Assembly: GCF_023656415.1 (NCBI RefSeq)
Contig: NZ_JAMOIL010000029.1
Span: 1 to 57,899, forward strand
DNA from: Nocardioides bruguierae
GTDB taxonomy: Bacteria; Actinomycetota; Actinomycetes; Propionibacteriales; Nocardioidaceae
Direction: 5' to 3'
DNA: 57,899 nucleotides
Position numbers and translations under genes: made by a program. Positions 1 to 7,510 of this stretch are shown here, piece after piece (position 1 is the first letter of the stretch; every line of letters begins with the position of its first letter). Under the pieces are notes generated by a model. That model ran no database searches and was not told the origin of the DNA. It saw only the letters and a program-made list of their open reading frames with translations.

Positions 1-156
1 GGCTGGGCATTCAAGAAGTTCTACAACTCCGAGTCAGCCCGACTCGCGGCCCTGCCAGCATGGGTCCACGAGTACAACCACCACCGGCCCCACTCAGCAA
101 TCGGCAAGGCCGCCCCCATCACCAGACTGAACAACCTGGCTGGGCATCACAGCTAG
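1..156 (+). CDS. IS481/IS3-type transposase, C-terminal fragment
   Basis: The reading frame is open from the first base and ends at TAG 154-156, so only the last 51 residues are present. They contain the W-x-x-x-YN-x-x-RPHSAIG-x-x-P pattern that closes the integrase core of IS481/IS3-family transposases, followed by a short LNNLAGHHS tail. The DDE residues would lie upstream of the window. Whether the element is intact cannot be judged here. It sits about 110 bp from a tRNA gene, a common neighbourhood for mobile DNA. The family call is firm; IS481 versus IS3 is less certain. Confidence 0.8.
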   Translation, partial: GWAFKKFYNSESARLAALPAWVHEYNHHRPHSAIGKAAPITRLNNLAGHHS

Positions 157-166
157 GAGTCCTCAT

Positions 167-261
167 GCGGGCCTGCTGCGGGCCTGCTGAGGGCCTGGGG
201 AGGTCCTGGTGCGGTCTGGCTGAGGGCCTGGGGAGGTCCTGGTGCGGTCTGGCTGAGGGCC
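167..261. repeat. Short tandem repeats between transposase and tRNA
   Basis: Two copies of an 11-bp unit (GCGGGCCTGCT, 167-188) run into two exact copies of a 33-bp unit (188-220 and 221-253) plus an 8-bp partial third copy (254-261). The 33-bp unit is G-rich on this strand. It may be the terminal part of the insertion element or an unrelated minisatellite. No gene is visible in it. Confidence 0.85.
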
Positions 262-265
262 GACG

Positions 266-338
266 TGCCCCGGGTGGGATTCGAACCCACACTGGCGGTG
301 GTTTGAGCACCGTGTCTCTGCCGTTGGACTACCGGGGC
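266..338 (-). tRNA. tRNA with CAA anticodon (Leu by codon), class I shape
   Basis: On the minus strand a complete 73-nt cloverleaf folds. It has a 7-bp acceptor stem (GCCCCGG/CCGGGGC), a 3-bp D stem, an anticodon stem CGGTG/CACCG with loop CTCAAAC, a 5-nt variable loop, a T stem GTGGG/CCCAC with loop TTCGAAT, and discriminator A73. CCA is not encoded. The anticodon is CAA, which reads UUG (Leu). Bacterial tRNA-Leu is normally class II with a long variable arm, and this one has none, so the amino acid it carries is uncertain. The gene itself is well supported. Confidence 0.9.
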
Positions 339-415
339 GCGGCCAGGGGAGAGGTTACCGGGGCCACGACACGTGACGTCGCTCGCCCCGGCCGTCGTCC
401 GGGCCGCTCGTGGCC

Positions 416-421
416 TAACCT
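416..421 (+). promoter_or_regulatory. -10 box (TAACCT) of leaderless pdtaR
   Basis: TAACCT lies 6 nt before the GTG start of pdtaR, and no Shine-Dalgarno sequence intervenes. This is the spacing expected for a transcript that starts at or next to the start codon. No convincing -35 box is seen. Confidence 0.5.
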
Positions 422-427
422 TGCGCC

Positions 428-1045
428 GTGAGCAACGCAGCCACGGGCAGCCAGCCCTCCCCCCGGACCGTCGTCATCGCCGAGGACGAGGTCCTCATCC
501 GCATGGACCTCGCCGAGATGCTGGGGGAGGAGGGCTACGAGGTCGTCGGTCAGGCCGGCGACGGCCAGCGCGCCATCGAGCTCGCCACCGAGCTGCGGCC
601 CGACCTGGTGATCGTGGACGTGAAGATGCCCGTGCTCGACGGCATCGCCGCGGCCGAGGAGATCGCCGGCAAGCGGATCGCGCCCGTCATCGTCCTCACC
701 GCCTTCAGCCAGCGCGACCTGGTCGAGCGGGCCCGCGACGCCGGCGCGATGGCCTACCTGGTCAAGCCCTTCTCCCAGACCGACCTCGTGCCCGCCATCG
801 AGATGGCGGTGACGCGGTTCGCCGAGGTCCAGATGCTCGAGAGCGAGGTCGCCGACCTCACCGAGCGCCTGGAGACCCGCAAGGTCGTGGACCGGGCCAA
901 GGGCGCGCTGCAGGCGCAGATGGGTCTCTCCGAGGCCGAGGCGTTCCGGTGGATACAGAAGACCGCCATGGACCTGCGCCTGTCGATGCGTCAGGTCGCC
1001 GACGGCGTGCTCACCCACGGCCCGGGCATCGCCGAGAGCTCCTGA
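428..1045 (+). CDS. pdtaR: ANTAR-domain response regulator PdtaR
   Basis: A 205-residue two-component regulator that acts on RNA rather than DNA. Residues 14-125 form a receiver domain with acidic pocket E19-D20, phospho-acceptor D64 in VIVDVKMP, and conserved K113. Residues about 137-193 form the ANTAR domain, beginning with a coiled-coil stretch and including the VVDRAKGALQAQMG signature. Proteins of this family bind paired-hexaloop terminators in mRNA and cause antitermination. In mycobacteria the partner kinase is PdtaS, which is not in this window. The GTG start is supported by the TAACCT box 6 nt upstream. The gene is followed by a strong terminator, so it is monocistronic. Confidence 0.92.
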   Translation: MSNAATGSQPSPRTVVIAEDEVLIRMDLAEMLGEEGYEVVGQAGDGQRAIELATELRPDLVIVDVKMPVLDGIAAAEEIAGKRIAPVIVLTAFSQRDLVERARDAGAMAYLVKPFSQTDLVPAIEMAVTRFAEVQMLESEVADLTERLETRKVVDRAKGALQAQMGLSEAEAFRWIQKTAMDLRLSMRQVADGVLTHGPGIAESS

Positions 1046-1082
1046 TCCACCGTCGTCGGCACCGGCCGGACGCACGACGCCT

Positions 1083-1115
1083 CGAGGGCGGCCCGCACCG
1101 AGCGGGCCGCCCTCG
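1083..1115 (+). terminator. Terminator after pdtaR
   Basis: A perfect 14-bp stem (CGAGGGCGGCCCGC and its complement) closes a 5-nt loop, 37 nt after the pdtaR stop. There is no U-tract, as is usual for actinobacterial terminators. Confidence 0.8.
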
Positions 1116-1193
1116 GGCCGTTCCGGGCGGCTCGCGCGCCCGCTCGGGTCACGGACCGGTGCTGCTCGGTCTCACCTCGGAAACGGCGGGGTA

Positions 1194-1205
1194 AAACGGC
1201 CGTTT
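1194..1205. promoter_or_regulatory. Palindrome upstream of liv operon
   Basis: AAACGGCCGTTT is a perfect 12-bp palindrome about 115 bp before livH. A second AAACGGC copy lies 14 bp upstream (1180-1186). It is a candidate operator for the branched-chain amino acid transporter; the binding protein is unknown. Confidence 0.4.
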
Positions 1206-1273
1206 CAGGGTCCCGAGGTCGGGGTTCGGTGTGGTTGGGTTGGCGGGTTCCGGGCCGACCATGCCCTGGCGCA

Positions 1274-1309
1274 CGCGTCCGCGTCTCTCGGACGCGCTCG
1301 AAGAAGGAG
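1274..1309 (+). promoter_or_regulatory. 5'UTR hairpin and Shine-Dalgarno of livH
   Basis: An 8-bp stem (CGCGTCCG/CGGACGCG, loop CGTCTCT, 1274-1296) ends 7 nt before the Shine-Dalgarno sequence AAGGAG (1304-1309). The hairpin could affect translation initiation, but nothing further supports that. Confidence 0.4.
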
Positions 1310-1319
1310 AACCACCTTG

Positions 1320-2678
1320 GTGTCCACCACACCGACCTGGGCTCGGCCCCGGGCCAGGGGAGTGACGGGCCTGATGGCCCTGCTGTCCCTCCTGGCCGGG
1401 CTGCTGCTCCTCGCGGCCCCCACGGCGTCCGCGAGCACGACGTCCACCCTGTGCATGCCCAGTGACGAGACCGGCTGCATCAGCGGCACGATCGGCAGCC
1501 GGGTCGACCCGGTCGCGGGCGTCACCGTCACGCTGCTCGACGAGAACGAGGCCGAGGTCGGCTCGGTCACCACCGGCGACGACGGCAAGTTCAGCTTCTC
1601 CGTCGACGCGGCCGGCACCTACTACGTGCTCGCCGACCCGGAGAGCCTGCCGGACGACCGTGAGGTCCTGCCGCCCGCCGACGACGTCGCGGGCCCGGAC
1701 GACTCCACGACCGTGGACGCCACGCTCGGTGGCACGTCCGCGATCGTGATCAACGTCCGCTCCGTCGACTACCAGGCCGGCGAGGCCAGCCTGGGGACCC
1801 AGCTGATCCAGGCGTCCGCCCAGGGTCTGCGTCTGGGCCTGCTGCTGGCGCTTGCCTCCATCGGTCTCTCGCTGATCTACGGCACGACCGGTCTGTCGAA
1901 CTTCGCGCACGCGGAGCAGGTGACGCTCGGCGGCATGGTCGGCTACGGCCTGTGCAACGTGCTCGGCATGAACCTCTGGCTGGGCATCGTCCTGACGACG
2001 CTGATCTGTGCCCTCACCGGCTACGCCCAGGACCGCGTGCTCTGGACCCCGCTGCGCCGCCGCGGGCTCGGCCTCACGCAGATGATGATCGTGACGATCG
2101 GCCTCTCCCTGGCCGCCCAGTACGTCTTCCAGTTCATCGTCGGCGGCTCGACCGAGAAGGTCGTGGTGGAGAACTTCTCCAACGTCGAGATCGGCCCCGT
2201 CTCGCTGACGTGGCTCTCGCTGGTCGCGATGGGCATCTCGCTCGTCGTCATCGGCCTGGTCGGCTTCGTGCTCCTGCGCACCCGCGTGGGTCAGGCGACG
2301 CGTGCGGTCTCCGACAACCCGGCGCTGGCCGCGGCCTCCGGCATCGACGTGGACAAGATCGTCCGCGGCGTATGGACCGCTGCCGCCGGCCTCGCCGGTC
2401 TCGGCGGCATCCTCTACGCGCTGACCGTCTCCAACGGCATCCGCTGGGACACGGGCATGCAGATCCTGCTCCTGCTCTTCGCCGCAGTGACGCTCGGCGG
2501 TCTCGGCACCGCCTTCGGCGCCTTCGTCGGCTCCATCATCATCGGCCTCGTCGTCGAGCTCGCCGGCCCCCTCGGGGCGCCCGGTGACCTCAAGTACGCG
2601 ATCGCCCTCGTGATCCTGATCCTCCTGCTCCTCGTGCGGCCCCAGGGCCTGCTCGGGCGTGCGGGTCGGGTCGGCTGA
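1320..2678 (+). CDS. livH: LivH-type permease with exported N-terminal domain
   Basis: Inner-membrane permease of a branched-chain amino acid ABC importer, about 452 residues against the usual ~290-310. The extra length is N-terminal: a signal peptide of about 38 residues ending in ASA, then a segment with two cysteines (about C45 and C53) and a beta-rich CnaB/carboxypeptidase-regulatory-like domain (about 55-108, GVTVTLLDENEAEVG then TGDDGKFSFSVDAAGTYYV). A linker leads into the LivH permease from about residue 162 (SIGLSLIYGTTGLSNFAHAEQ-like start). GTG 1320 lies 10 nt after AAGGAG; TTG 1317 is an alternative. First gene of livH-M-G-F. The permease call is firm; the role of the extracellular domain is unknown. 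Confidence 0.9.
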   Translation: MSTTPTWARPRARGVTGLMALLSLLAGLLLLAAPTASASTTSTLCMPSDETGCISGTIGSRVDPVAGVTVTLLDENEAEVGSVTTGDDGKFSFSVDAAGTYYVLADPESLPDDREVLPPADDVAGPDDSTTVDATLGGTSAIVINVRSVDYQAGEASLGTQLIQASAQGLRLGLLLALASIGLSLIYGTTGLSNFAHAEQVTLGGMVGYGLCNVLGMNLWLGIVLTTLICALTGYAQDRVLWTPLRRRGLGLTQMMIVTIGLSLAAQYVFQFIVGGSTEKVVVENFSNVEIGPVSLTWLSLVAMGISLVVIGLVGFVLLRTRVGQATRAVSDNPALAAASGIDVDKIVRGVWTAAAGLAGLGGILYALTVSNGIRWDTGMQILLLLFAAVTLGGLGTAFGAFVGSIIIGLVVELAGPLGAPGDLKYAIALVILILLLLVRPQGLLGRAGRVG

Positions 2679-2692
2679 GAAGGAAGCGCACC

Positions 2693-3889
2693 ATGGATCA
2701 GTTCCTCTCCATCCTCCAGGCGACGGTCGAGGAGGGCATCGCCCCCACGACCGCGGGTGTCGCCATCGCCGTCATTGGCCTCAACATCCACTTCGGCTTC
2801 ACCGGTCTGCTCAACATCGGCCAGGCAGGCTTCATGCTGCTGGGCGCGTACGGCATGGCCATCACGCTCACCCAGGGCCTGCCGATGCTGGTCGCCGTCC
2901 TCGTCGGTCTCGGCGCCGCCGTCCTGTTCGCGTTCCTCATGGGAGCGCCGACGCTGAAGCTGCGAGGCGACTACCTCGCCATCGTCACGATCTCCGCCGC
3001 CGAGATCCTGAGGTACTTCGGACGCCTCGCGGCGCTCGAGCCGTGGACCGGCGGTGCCCAGGGCATCTTCGGCAAGAACTTCCAGCCGGCCTTCATCGAG
3101 CTGTCGTTCTTCGGCGGCGGCCGCTTCGACCTGCTGCCCTTCAGCTACCGCGACGCCGGCGGCACGCCGGTCCGGGTCATCAGCCTGCTGCTGCTCGTCG
3201 TGGTGATCGCTGCGCTGGTGATGCTCCTGACCGGTGCTCGTACCAGCAAGGGCCCGCTGGCCGGTCTCGCCAGCAACCGCGCCGTCGCCCGGTGGGGCTC
3301 CATCGGCCTCGGCGTCCTCACCTTCCTGCTGGTGTTCTTCACCTTCCCGGTGAGCCTGCCGCGCACCGGCACCAACGGCTGGTGGGTCCGCGGCGTCGCG
3401 TGGGGTCTCGTGGCCCTGTGCCTGCTGTTCGTCTGGCTGCTCGTCCGCAGCCCCTGGGGCCGTGCGCTCAAGGGTGTCCGCGAGGACGAGGAGGCCATGC
3501 GCTCGCTCGGCAAGAACGTCTTCGTCATCAAGATGCAGGCGCTGGTGTTGGGCGGCATGCTCGGTGCGCTGGGCGGCATGGTCTACGTGCTGACCTCCAC
3601 CGTGCAGGCCGACGCGATGGGCCGCTCGCTCACGTTCTTCGCCTACACCGCACTGCTGCTCGGCGGCGCCGCGACGATCTTCGGCCCCGTCCTCGGCACG
3701 GTGCTCTTCTACTCGGCTCGTATCCTCATCCGCAACGCCGCCAACGCCTACGTGCCGGACGGCTGGATGTCGACGCAGCAGACCGACCAGTTCAGCTACA
3801 TCGTCGTCGGCGTGGGCCTGATGCTCCTGGTGATCTTCCGGCCACAAGGAATCCTCGGCGACAAGAGGGAGCTCCGGTTCAATGTCTGA
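2693..3889 (+). CDS. livM: LivM-type branched-chain amino acid permease
   Basis: A 398-residue polytopic membrane protein, the second permease subunit of the importer. The N-terminal half has the family pattern GLNIHFGFTGLLNIGQAGFMLLGAY, and the cytoplasmic EAA-like loop is seen around GRALKGVREDEEAMRSLGKN (about residue 258-280). A longer hydrophilic insertion is present around residues 105-160. ATG 2693 follows GAGAAGGAAG at a good distance and lies 14 bp after livH. Its end overlaps livG by 8 bp, pointing to translational coupling. Confidence 0.93.
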   Translation: MDQFLSILQATVEEGIAPTTAGVAIAVIGLNIHFGFTGLLNIGQAGFMLLGAYGMAITLTQGLPMLVAVLVGLGAAVLFAFLMGAPTLKLRGDYLAIVTISAAEILRYFGRLAALEPWTGGAQGIFGKNFQPAFIELSFFGGGRFDLLPFSYRDAGGTPVRVISLLLLVVVIAALVMLLTGARTSKGPLAGLASNRAVARWGSIGLGVLTFLLVFFTFPVSLPRTGTNGWWVRGVAWGLVALCLLFVWLLVRSPWGRALKGVREDEEAMRSLGKNVFVIKMQALVLGGMLGALGGMVYVLTSTVQADAMGRSLTFFAYTALLLGGAATIFGPVLGTVLFYSARILIRNAANAYVPDGWMSTQQTDQFSYIVVGVGLMLLVIFRPQGILGDKRELRFNV

Positions 3890-4838
3890 GACCACCATCG
3901 GCAACCTCGCCGACCCCGCCGCGCGCAAGGCGCTCACCGACGGCGTCGAGCGCACGCCCGGGTCGGCCAAGCCCGACCCGATCCTCAAGGTCGACACCAT
4001 CGTGCGGCAATTCGGTGGAGTCACGGCCGTCAACGTCGACCACCTCGAGGTCCAGAAGGGGCTCATCACGGCCCTCATCGGCCCCAACGGTGCCGGCAAG
4101 ACGACCTTCTTCAACCTGATCACCGGCTTCGACCGGCCGACCTCGGCCGGCAAGGGCGCCCACTGGGCGTTCGACGGCCGCACGCTGGACAAGACGGGCG
4201 CCTCCGCGGTCGCCAAGTCCGGCATGGTGCGGACGTTCCAGCTGACCAAGTCCCTCAACCGCATGACGGTGATGGACAACATGATGCTGGGCGCCCAGGA
4301 CCAGACCGGCGAGAAGCTGGGCCTGTCCTGGCTGAAGCCGACCTGGGCCAAGCAGGAGAAGGAGATCGCCGAGAAGGCCGAGGGCCTGCTCGAGCGGTTC
4401 AAGCTGCTCGCCAAGAAGGACGACTACGCGGGCTCGCTCTCGGGCGGCCAGCGCAAGCTCCTCGAGATGGCGCGCGCGCTGATGACCGACCCGAAGATGA
4501 TTATGCTCGACGAGCCGATGGCCGGTGTGAACCCGGCGCTGACGCAGTCGCTGCTGGGGCACATCCAGTCGCTGCGCGACGAGGGCATGACCGTCCTCTT
4601 CGTCGAGCACGACATGCACGTGGTCCGCCACATCTCCGACTGGGTCGTGGTGATGGCCGAGGGCCAGGTCGTGGCCGAGGGCCCCGCCGACACCGTCATG
4701 TCGGACCCGGCCGTGGTCGACGCCTACCTGGGCGCCCACCACGACACCGACCTCGGTGACGACTCGCTCCTCGAGGACGACGACCCGATGGAGAAGCAGA
4801 TCGAGGCCGAGGTCGAGGCCGAGGAGGGCAAGGCATGA
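3882..4838 (+). CDS. livG: LivG-type ATP-binding protein
   Basis: First ATPase of the branched-chain amino acid importer, 318 residues. Walker A is GPNGAGKTT (67-75), the ABC signature is LSGGQRK (about 187), Walker B is MIMLDEP, and the H-loop is FVEHDMHV. The N-terminus is about 35 residues longer than usual. A strongly acidic tail of about 30 residues (LLEDDD, then EAEVEAEEG) follows the family core; E. coli LivG lacks both. The start overlaps livM and the stop overlaps livF (ATGA), so all four genes are one operon. Confidence 0.94.
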   Translation: MSETTIGNLADPAARKALTDGVERTPGSAKPDPILKVDTIVRQFGGVTAVNVDHLEVQKGLITALIGPNGAGKTTFFNLITGFDRPTSAGKGAHWAFDGRTLDKTGASAVAKSGMVRTFQLTKSLNRMTVMDNMMLGAQDQTGEKLGLSWLKPTWAKQEKEIAEKAEGLLERFKLLAKKDDYAGSLSGGQRKLLEMARALMTDPKMIMLDEPMAGVNPALTQSLLGHIQSLRDEGMTVLFVEHDMHVVRHISDWVVVMAEGQVVAEGPADTVMSDPAVVDAYLGAHHDTDLGDDSLLEDDDPMEKQIEAEVEAEEGKA

Positions 4839-5596
4839 GCGACGGCAAGCCGCTGATCGAGGTCAGCAACGTGACGGCCGGCTACCTGCCCGGCGTGAAC
4901 ATCCTCAACGGGTGCAGCCTCACCGCGCACTCCGGCGAGATCATCGGCATCATCGGCCCGAACGGTGCCGGCAAGTCGACGCTGCTCAAGGCGATGTTCG
5001 GCCTCGTGAAGATCCACGACGGCACCGTCACCCTGGGTGGCAAGGACATCACCAACATGCGCACCAACAAGCTGGTGGAGATGGGTGTCGGGTTCGTCCC
5101 GCAGACCAACAACGTCTTCCCCTCGCTGTCGGTGGAGGAGAACCTGCGCATGGGGCTCTTCCTGCGGCCCAAGAAGCTGCGCGAGCGGCTTGCGGCGCAG
5201 TACGACCTGTTCCCGAACCTCCACGAGCGCAAGGACCGGTCCGCCGGCGCGCTCTCTGGTGGTGAGCGTCAGTCGCTGGCGATGGCCCGCGCGCTGATGA
5301 TGGAGCCCTCCGTCCTGCTCCTCGACGAGCCCTCCGCGGGCCTGTCGCCGGTGCGCCAGGACGAGACCTTCATCCGCACCCGCAAGATCAACAAGACCGG
5401 CGTCTCGGTCGTGATGGTCGAGCAGAACGCACGTCGCTGCCTGCAGATCTGCGACCGCGGCTACGTGCTGGACCAGGGCAAGGACGCCTACACCGGCGCC
5501 GGCCGCGAGCTCGCCGACGACCCGCGCGTCATCGAGCTCTACCTGGGCACCCTGGCAGCCGACGTGGACGCCGAGCGCGAGGACCTGCAGCACTGA
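4835..5596 (+). CDS. livF: LivF-type ATP-binding protein
   Basis: Second ATPase of the importer, 253 residues. Walker A is GPNGAGKST (41-49), the signature is LSGGERQ (about 139), Walker B is VLLLDEPSAGLSP, and the H-loop residue is replaced as in other LivF proteins (MVEQNARR). ATG overlaps the livG stop as ATGA. It is the last gene of the operon and is followed by a long perfect hairpin. Confidence 0.94.
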   Translation: MSDGKPLIEVSNVTAGYLPGVNILNGCSLTAHSGEIIGIIGPNGAGKSTLLKAMFGLVKIHDGTVTLGGKDITNMRTNKLVEMGVGFVPQTNNVFPSLSVEENLRMGLFLRPKKLRERLAAQYDLFPNLHERKDRSAGALSGGERQSLAMARALMMEPSVLLLDEPSAGLSPVRQDETFIRTRKINKTGVSVVMVEQNARRCLQICDRGYVLDQGKDAYTGAGRELADDPRVIELYLGTLAADVDAEREDLQH

Positions 5597-5620
5597 GCGC
5601 CTGATCCACACCTGCACGAC

Positions 5621-5659
5621 CCGCAGGGGCCGCACCGAGACTCGGTGCGGCCCCTGCGG
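5621..5659 (+). terminator. Terminator of the liv operon
   Basis: A 39-nt near-perfect inverted repeat (CCGCAGGGGCCGCACCGAG and its complement around a single A) lies 24 nt after the livF stop. The closing bases probably open into a small GAGACTC loop. Confidence 0.85.
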
Positions 5660-5682
5660 CGTTCCGGAGCGGTGCTGACCCG

Positions 5683-5729
5683 GGACGTCATGCGTCTGAG
5701 GGGGACTGCGTTCGTTCCGCATGACGTCC
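5683..5729. repeat. Palindromic intergenic element, copy 1
   Basis: A 47-bp element with perfect 12-bp inverted ends, GGACGTCATGCG and CGCATGACGTCC. The centre reads TCTGAGGGGGACTGCG. A second copy lies at 5859-5904. No coding potential is evident. Confidence 0.8.
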
Positions 5730-5858
5730 GGGCCGGCGGGTGGGCGGCTCTGGCTGGCTGGGGCTGCTGGCGGCTGGCCGGTGGGGGCCTGAGCGGCGGT
5801 GCGTGGGCAACGCTTCTGGGGTGGCAGATGGTTGCCGGCGTACCGCTGGTGCCGCATG

Positions 5859-5904
5859 GGACGTCATGCGTCTGTGGGGACTGCGTCCGTTCCGCATGAC
5901 GTCC
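5859..5904. repeat. Palindromic intergenic element, copy 2
   Basis: A 46-bp direct repeat of the element at 5683-5729, with identical 12-bp inverted ends and a centre differing at only a few positions (TCTGTGGGGACTGCG). The pair flanks about 130 bp with no recognisable gene. The arrangement recalls REP/BIME-type elements. Confidence 0.8.
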
Positions 5905-5940
5905 GCACACGAGGTGCCGGGTCGTGCCTCCGGAAAGCAC

Positions 5941-5972
5941 AGGACCCCCGGACCGAGCGGTCCGGGGGTCCT
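5941..5972 (-). terminator. Terminator of livK
   Basis: A perfect 14-bp stem (AGGACCCCCGGACC and its complement) with loop GAGC lies 44 nt past the livK stop. It faces the liv operon terminator across the palindromic element pair. Confidence 0.85.
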
Positions 5973-6016
5973 GCGGTGGTGCGTCAGCCGGTCGACCGGC
6001 CGTCAGGGGGTCGAGG

Positions 6017-7381
6017 TCACTCGGCCTTGGCGCCCTGGACGGTGGTGGTCAGGCTCGGCACGTTGTCGCCGTCGAAGGCGTAGATGCCCACGTAGGCGGA
6101 CGACGGGTCGTTCTCGTCGTCGATCGAGCCGATGCCGGACGGGCCGGTGTAGTGGATCTCGTCACCCTCGTCGAGCAGCGCGATGCAGTCGGCGTAGCTG
6201 GTGCACTCGGTGCCGTCGGTCGCACCCGAGACGGCGGCGAAGTTCGCCTGGACCGTCGTCGAGGAGGCGTCGCCACCCTTGTAGGCCGCGAGGGCCGCGA
6301 GGATGGTGGCGTCGTAGGACTCAGCAGCGTAGGAGAAGTCGGACAGCGACTTGCCGGAGGCGGCCTCGTTCCAACCGCTCAGACGGTCCTTGAAGTCCTG
6401 GGAGGCGTCAGCGCCGGGGATCGTGCCCTGAGCACCCTCGAGGGTGCCGGCCGGGAAGTCCTCGGAGTAGTCGGCCGTGTTGCCGTCGGTGAAGTACGTC
6501 GCCGACATGTCCCAGCCCTGCGAGACGAGCTCGGGCACGATGGCCTTGGTCTCGTCGAACGCGAGGACGACGATCGCGTCCGGGTTGGAGGCGATGGCCG
6601 CGGAGACCTCGGAGGAGAAGGAGGTCTGGTTCGGCGGGAACTCGTCGCCGTCGCCCTTGCAGCCGTAGGTGCACTCGCCGCCGGCGGAGACCACGGTCTC
6701 CTCGACGACGTCGCGCAGGCCGGTGCCGTAGGCGTCCGAGAACACGATGAACGCGACGCGCTGGAAGCCGTCGGAGGCGATCAGGGTGCCGAGCGCGTTG
6801 CCCTGGATGCCGTCCGGCGGGGCGGTGCGGAAGTAGAAGTCCGAGTAGCCGGACAGCGACACCGCGGTGTTGGCCGGGGAGACCTGGGTGATCTTGGCGT
6901 CGGTCAGGGTGTCGACGAAGTTTAGCGACACGCTGGAGGACGCAGCACCGACGACCACGGAGGCACCGTTGCGCACGAAGCTACGCGCGGAGGCGGTGGA
7001 GACCGAGAAGTCGGAGGAGTCGCCGGAGTCCTGGATGTCGTGGCAGGCCGGGAGGCCCGCGACGCCACCAGCGGCGTTGATGTCGGACACCGCGAGGCCG
7101 ACACCGGCGATCTCCGGCGGGCCGAGGAACGCGAGGCTGCCGGTCAGCGGCAGGATGCCGCCGGCGATGAAGGTGTCGTCGACAGAGACGCTGTTGGCGC
7201 ACTCGTCGTTAGTGTAGCTCTCGGTCGAGGCCGACTCGGATGCGGACTCGCTGGCCGATGCCGAGGTCTCGGCGTCGGAGGCGGTGGTGTCGCTCTCGGA
7301 ACCGCAGGCGGTCAGGGCCAGGCCCAGGGCTGCGGTGCCGGCCATGACCTTCAGCCAGCTCGAGGTGGTGGTTCGCTTCAC
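6017..7381 (-). CDS. livK: Branched-chain amino acid-binding lipoprotein
   Basis: Periplasmic-binding-protein-like receptor (type 1 fold, Leu/Ile/Val-binding family), 454 residues. The signal peptide ends in the lipobox LTAC (Cys about residue 26), so it is lipid-anchored outside the cell. A Ser/Ala/Thr/Glu-rich linker follows, then the mature domain beginning GGILPLTGSLAFLGPPEIAG. GTG 7381 follows AAGAAAGG and leaves a normal signal peptide; the open frame extends 17 codons further upstream without one. It converges on livHMGF and is the likely receptor for that importer. The linker is an unusual serine-rich spacer of about 30 residues. Confidence 0.92.
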   Translation of the reverse strand: MKRTTTSSWLKVMAGTAALGLALTACGSESDTTASDAETSASASESASESASTESYTNDECANSVSVDDTFIAGGILPLTGSLAFLGPPEIAGVGLAVSDINAAGGVAGLPACHDIQDSGDSSDFSVSTASARSFVRNGASVVVGAASSSVSLNFVDTLTDAKITQVSPANTAVSLSGYSDFYFRTAPPDGIQGNALGTLIASDGFQRVAFIVFSDAYGTGLRDVVEETVVSAGGECTYGCKGDGDEFPPNQTSFSSEVSAAIASNPDAIVVLAFDETKAIVPELVSQGWDMSATYFTDGNTADYSEDFPAGTLEGAQGTIPGADASQDFKDRLSGWNEAASGKSLSDFSYAAESYDATILAALAAYKGGDASSTTVQANFAAVSGATDGTECTSYADCIALLDEGDEIHYTGPSGIGSIDDENDPSSAYVGIYAFDGDNVPSLTTTVQGAKAE

Positions 7382-7510
7382 GCGGTGAACCTTTCTTGTC
7401 CGTGATGTTCGCGGGGAGCCCGTGCGCCGCACGGCCTCACAGCGGGATCACCGTATGACCCTGAGAGGCTCCCAAACCTCCCCGAACCGTGTCGTTGCAC
7501 AATCGTGACG

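Noticed and set aside
188..261. CRISPR-like array
   Set aside because: The units are contiguous with no spacers, and there are only two full copies and no cas genes.
329..1075. Long minus-strand open frame opposite pdtaR
   Set aside because: It is His/Gly/Leu-rich, lies antisense to a clear gene and has no family features; such mirror frames are common in high-GC DNA.
5740..6393. A plus-strand frame across the palindromic elements
   Set aside because: It runs through two terminators and becomes an Arg-rich shadow of livK.
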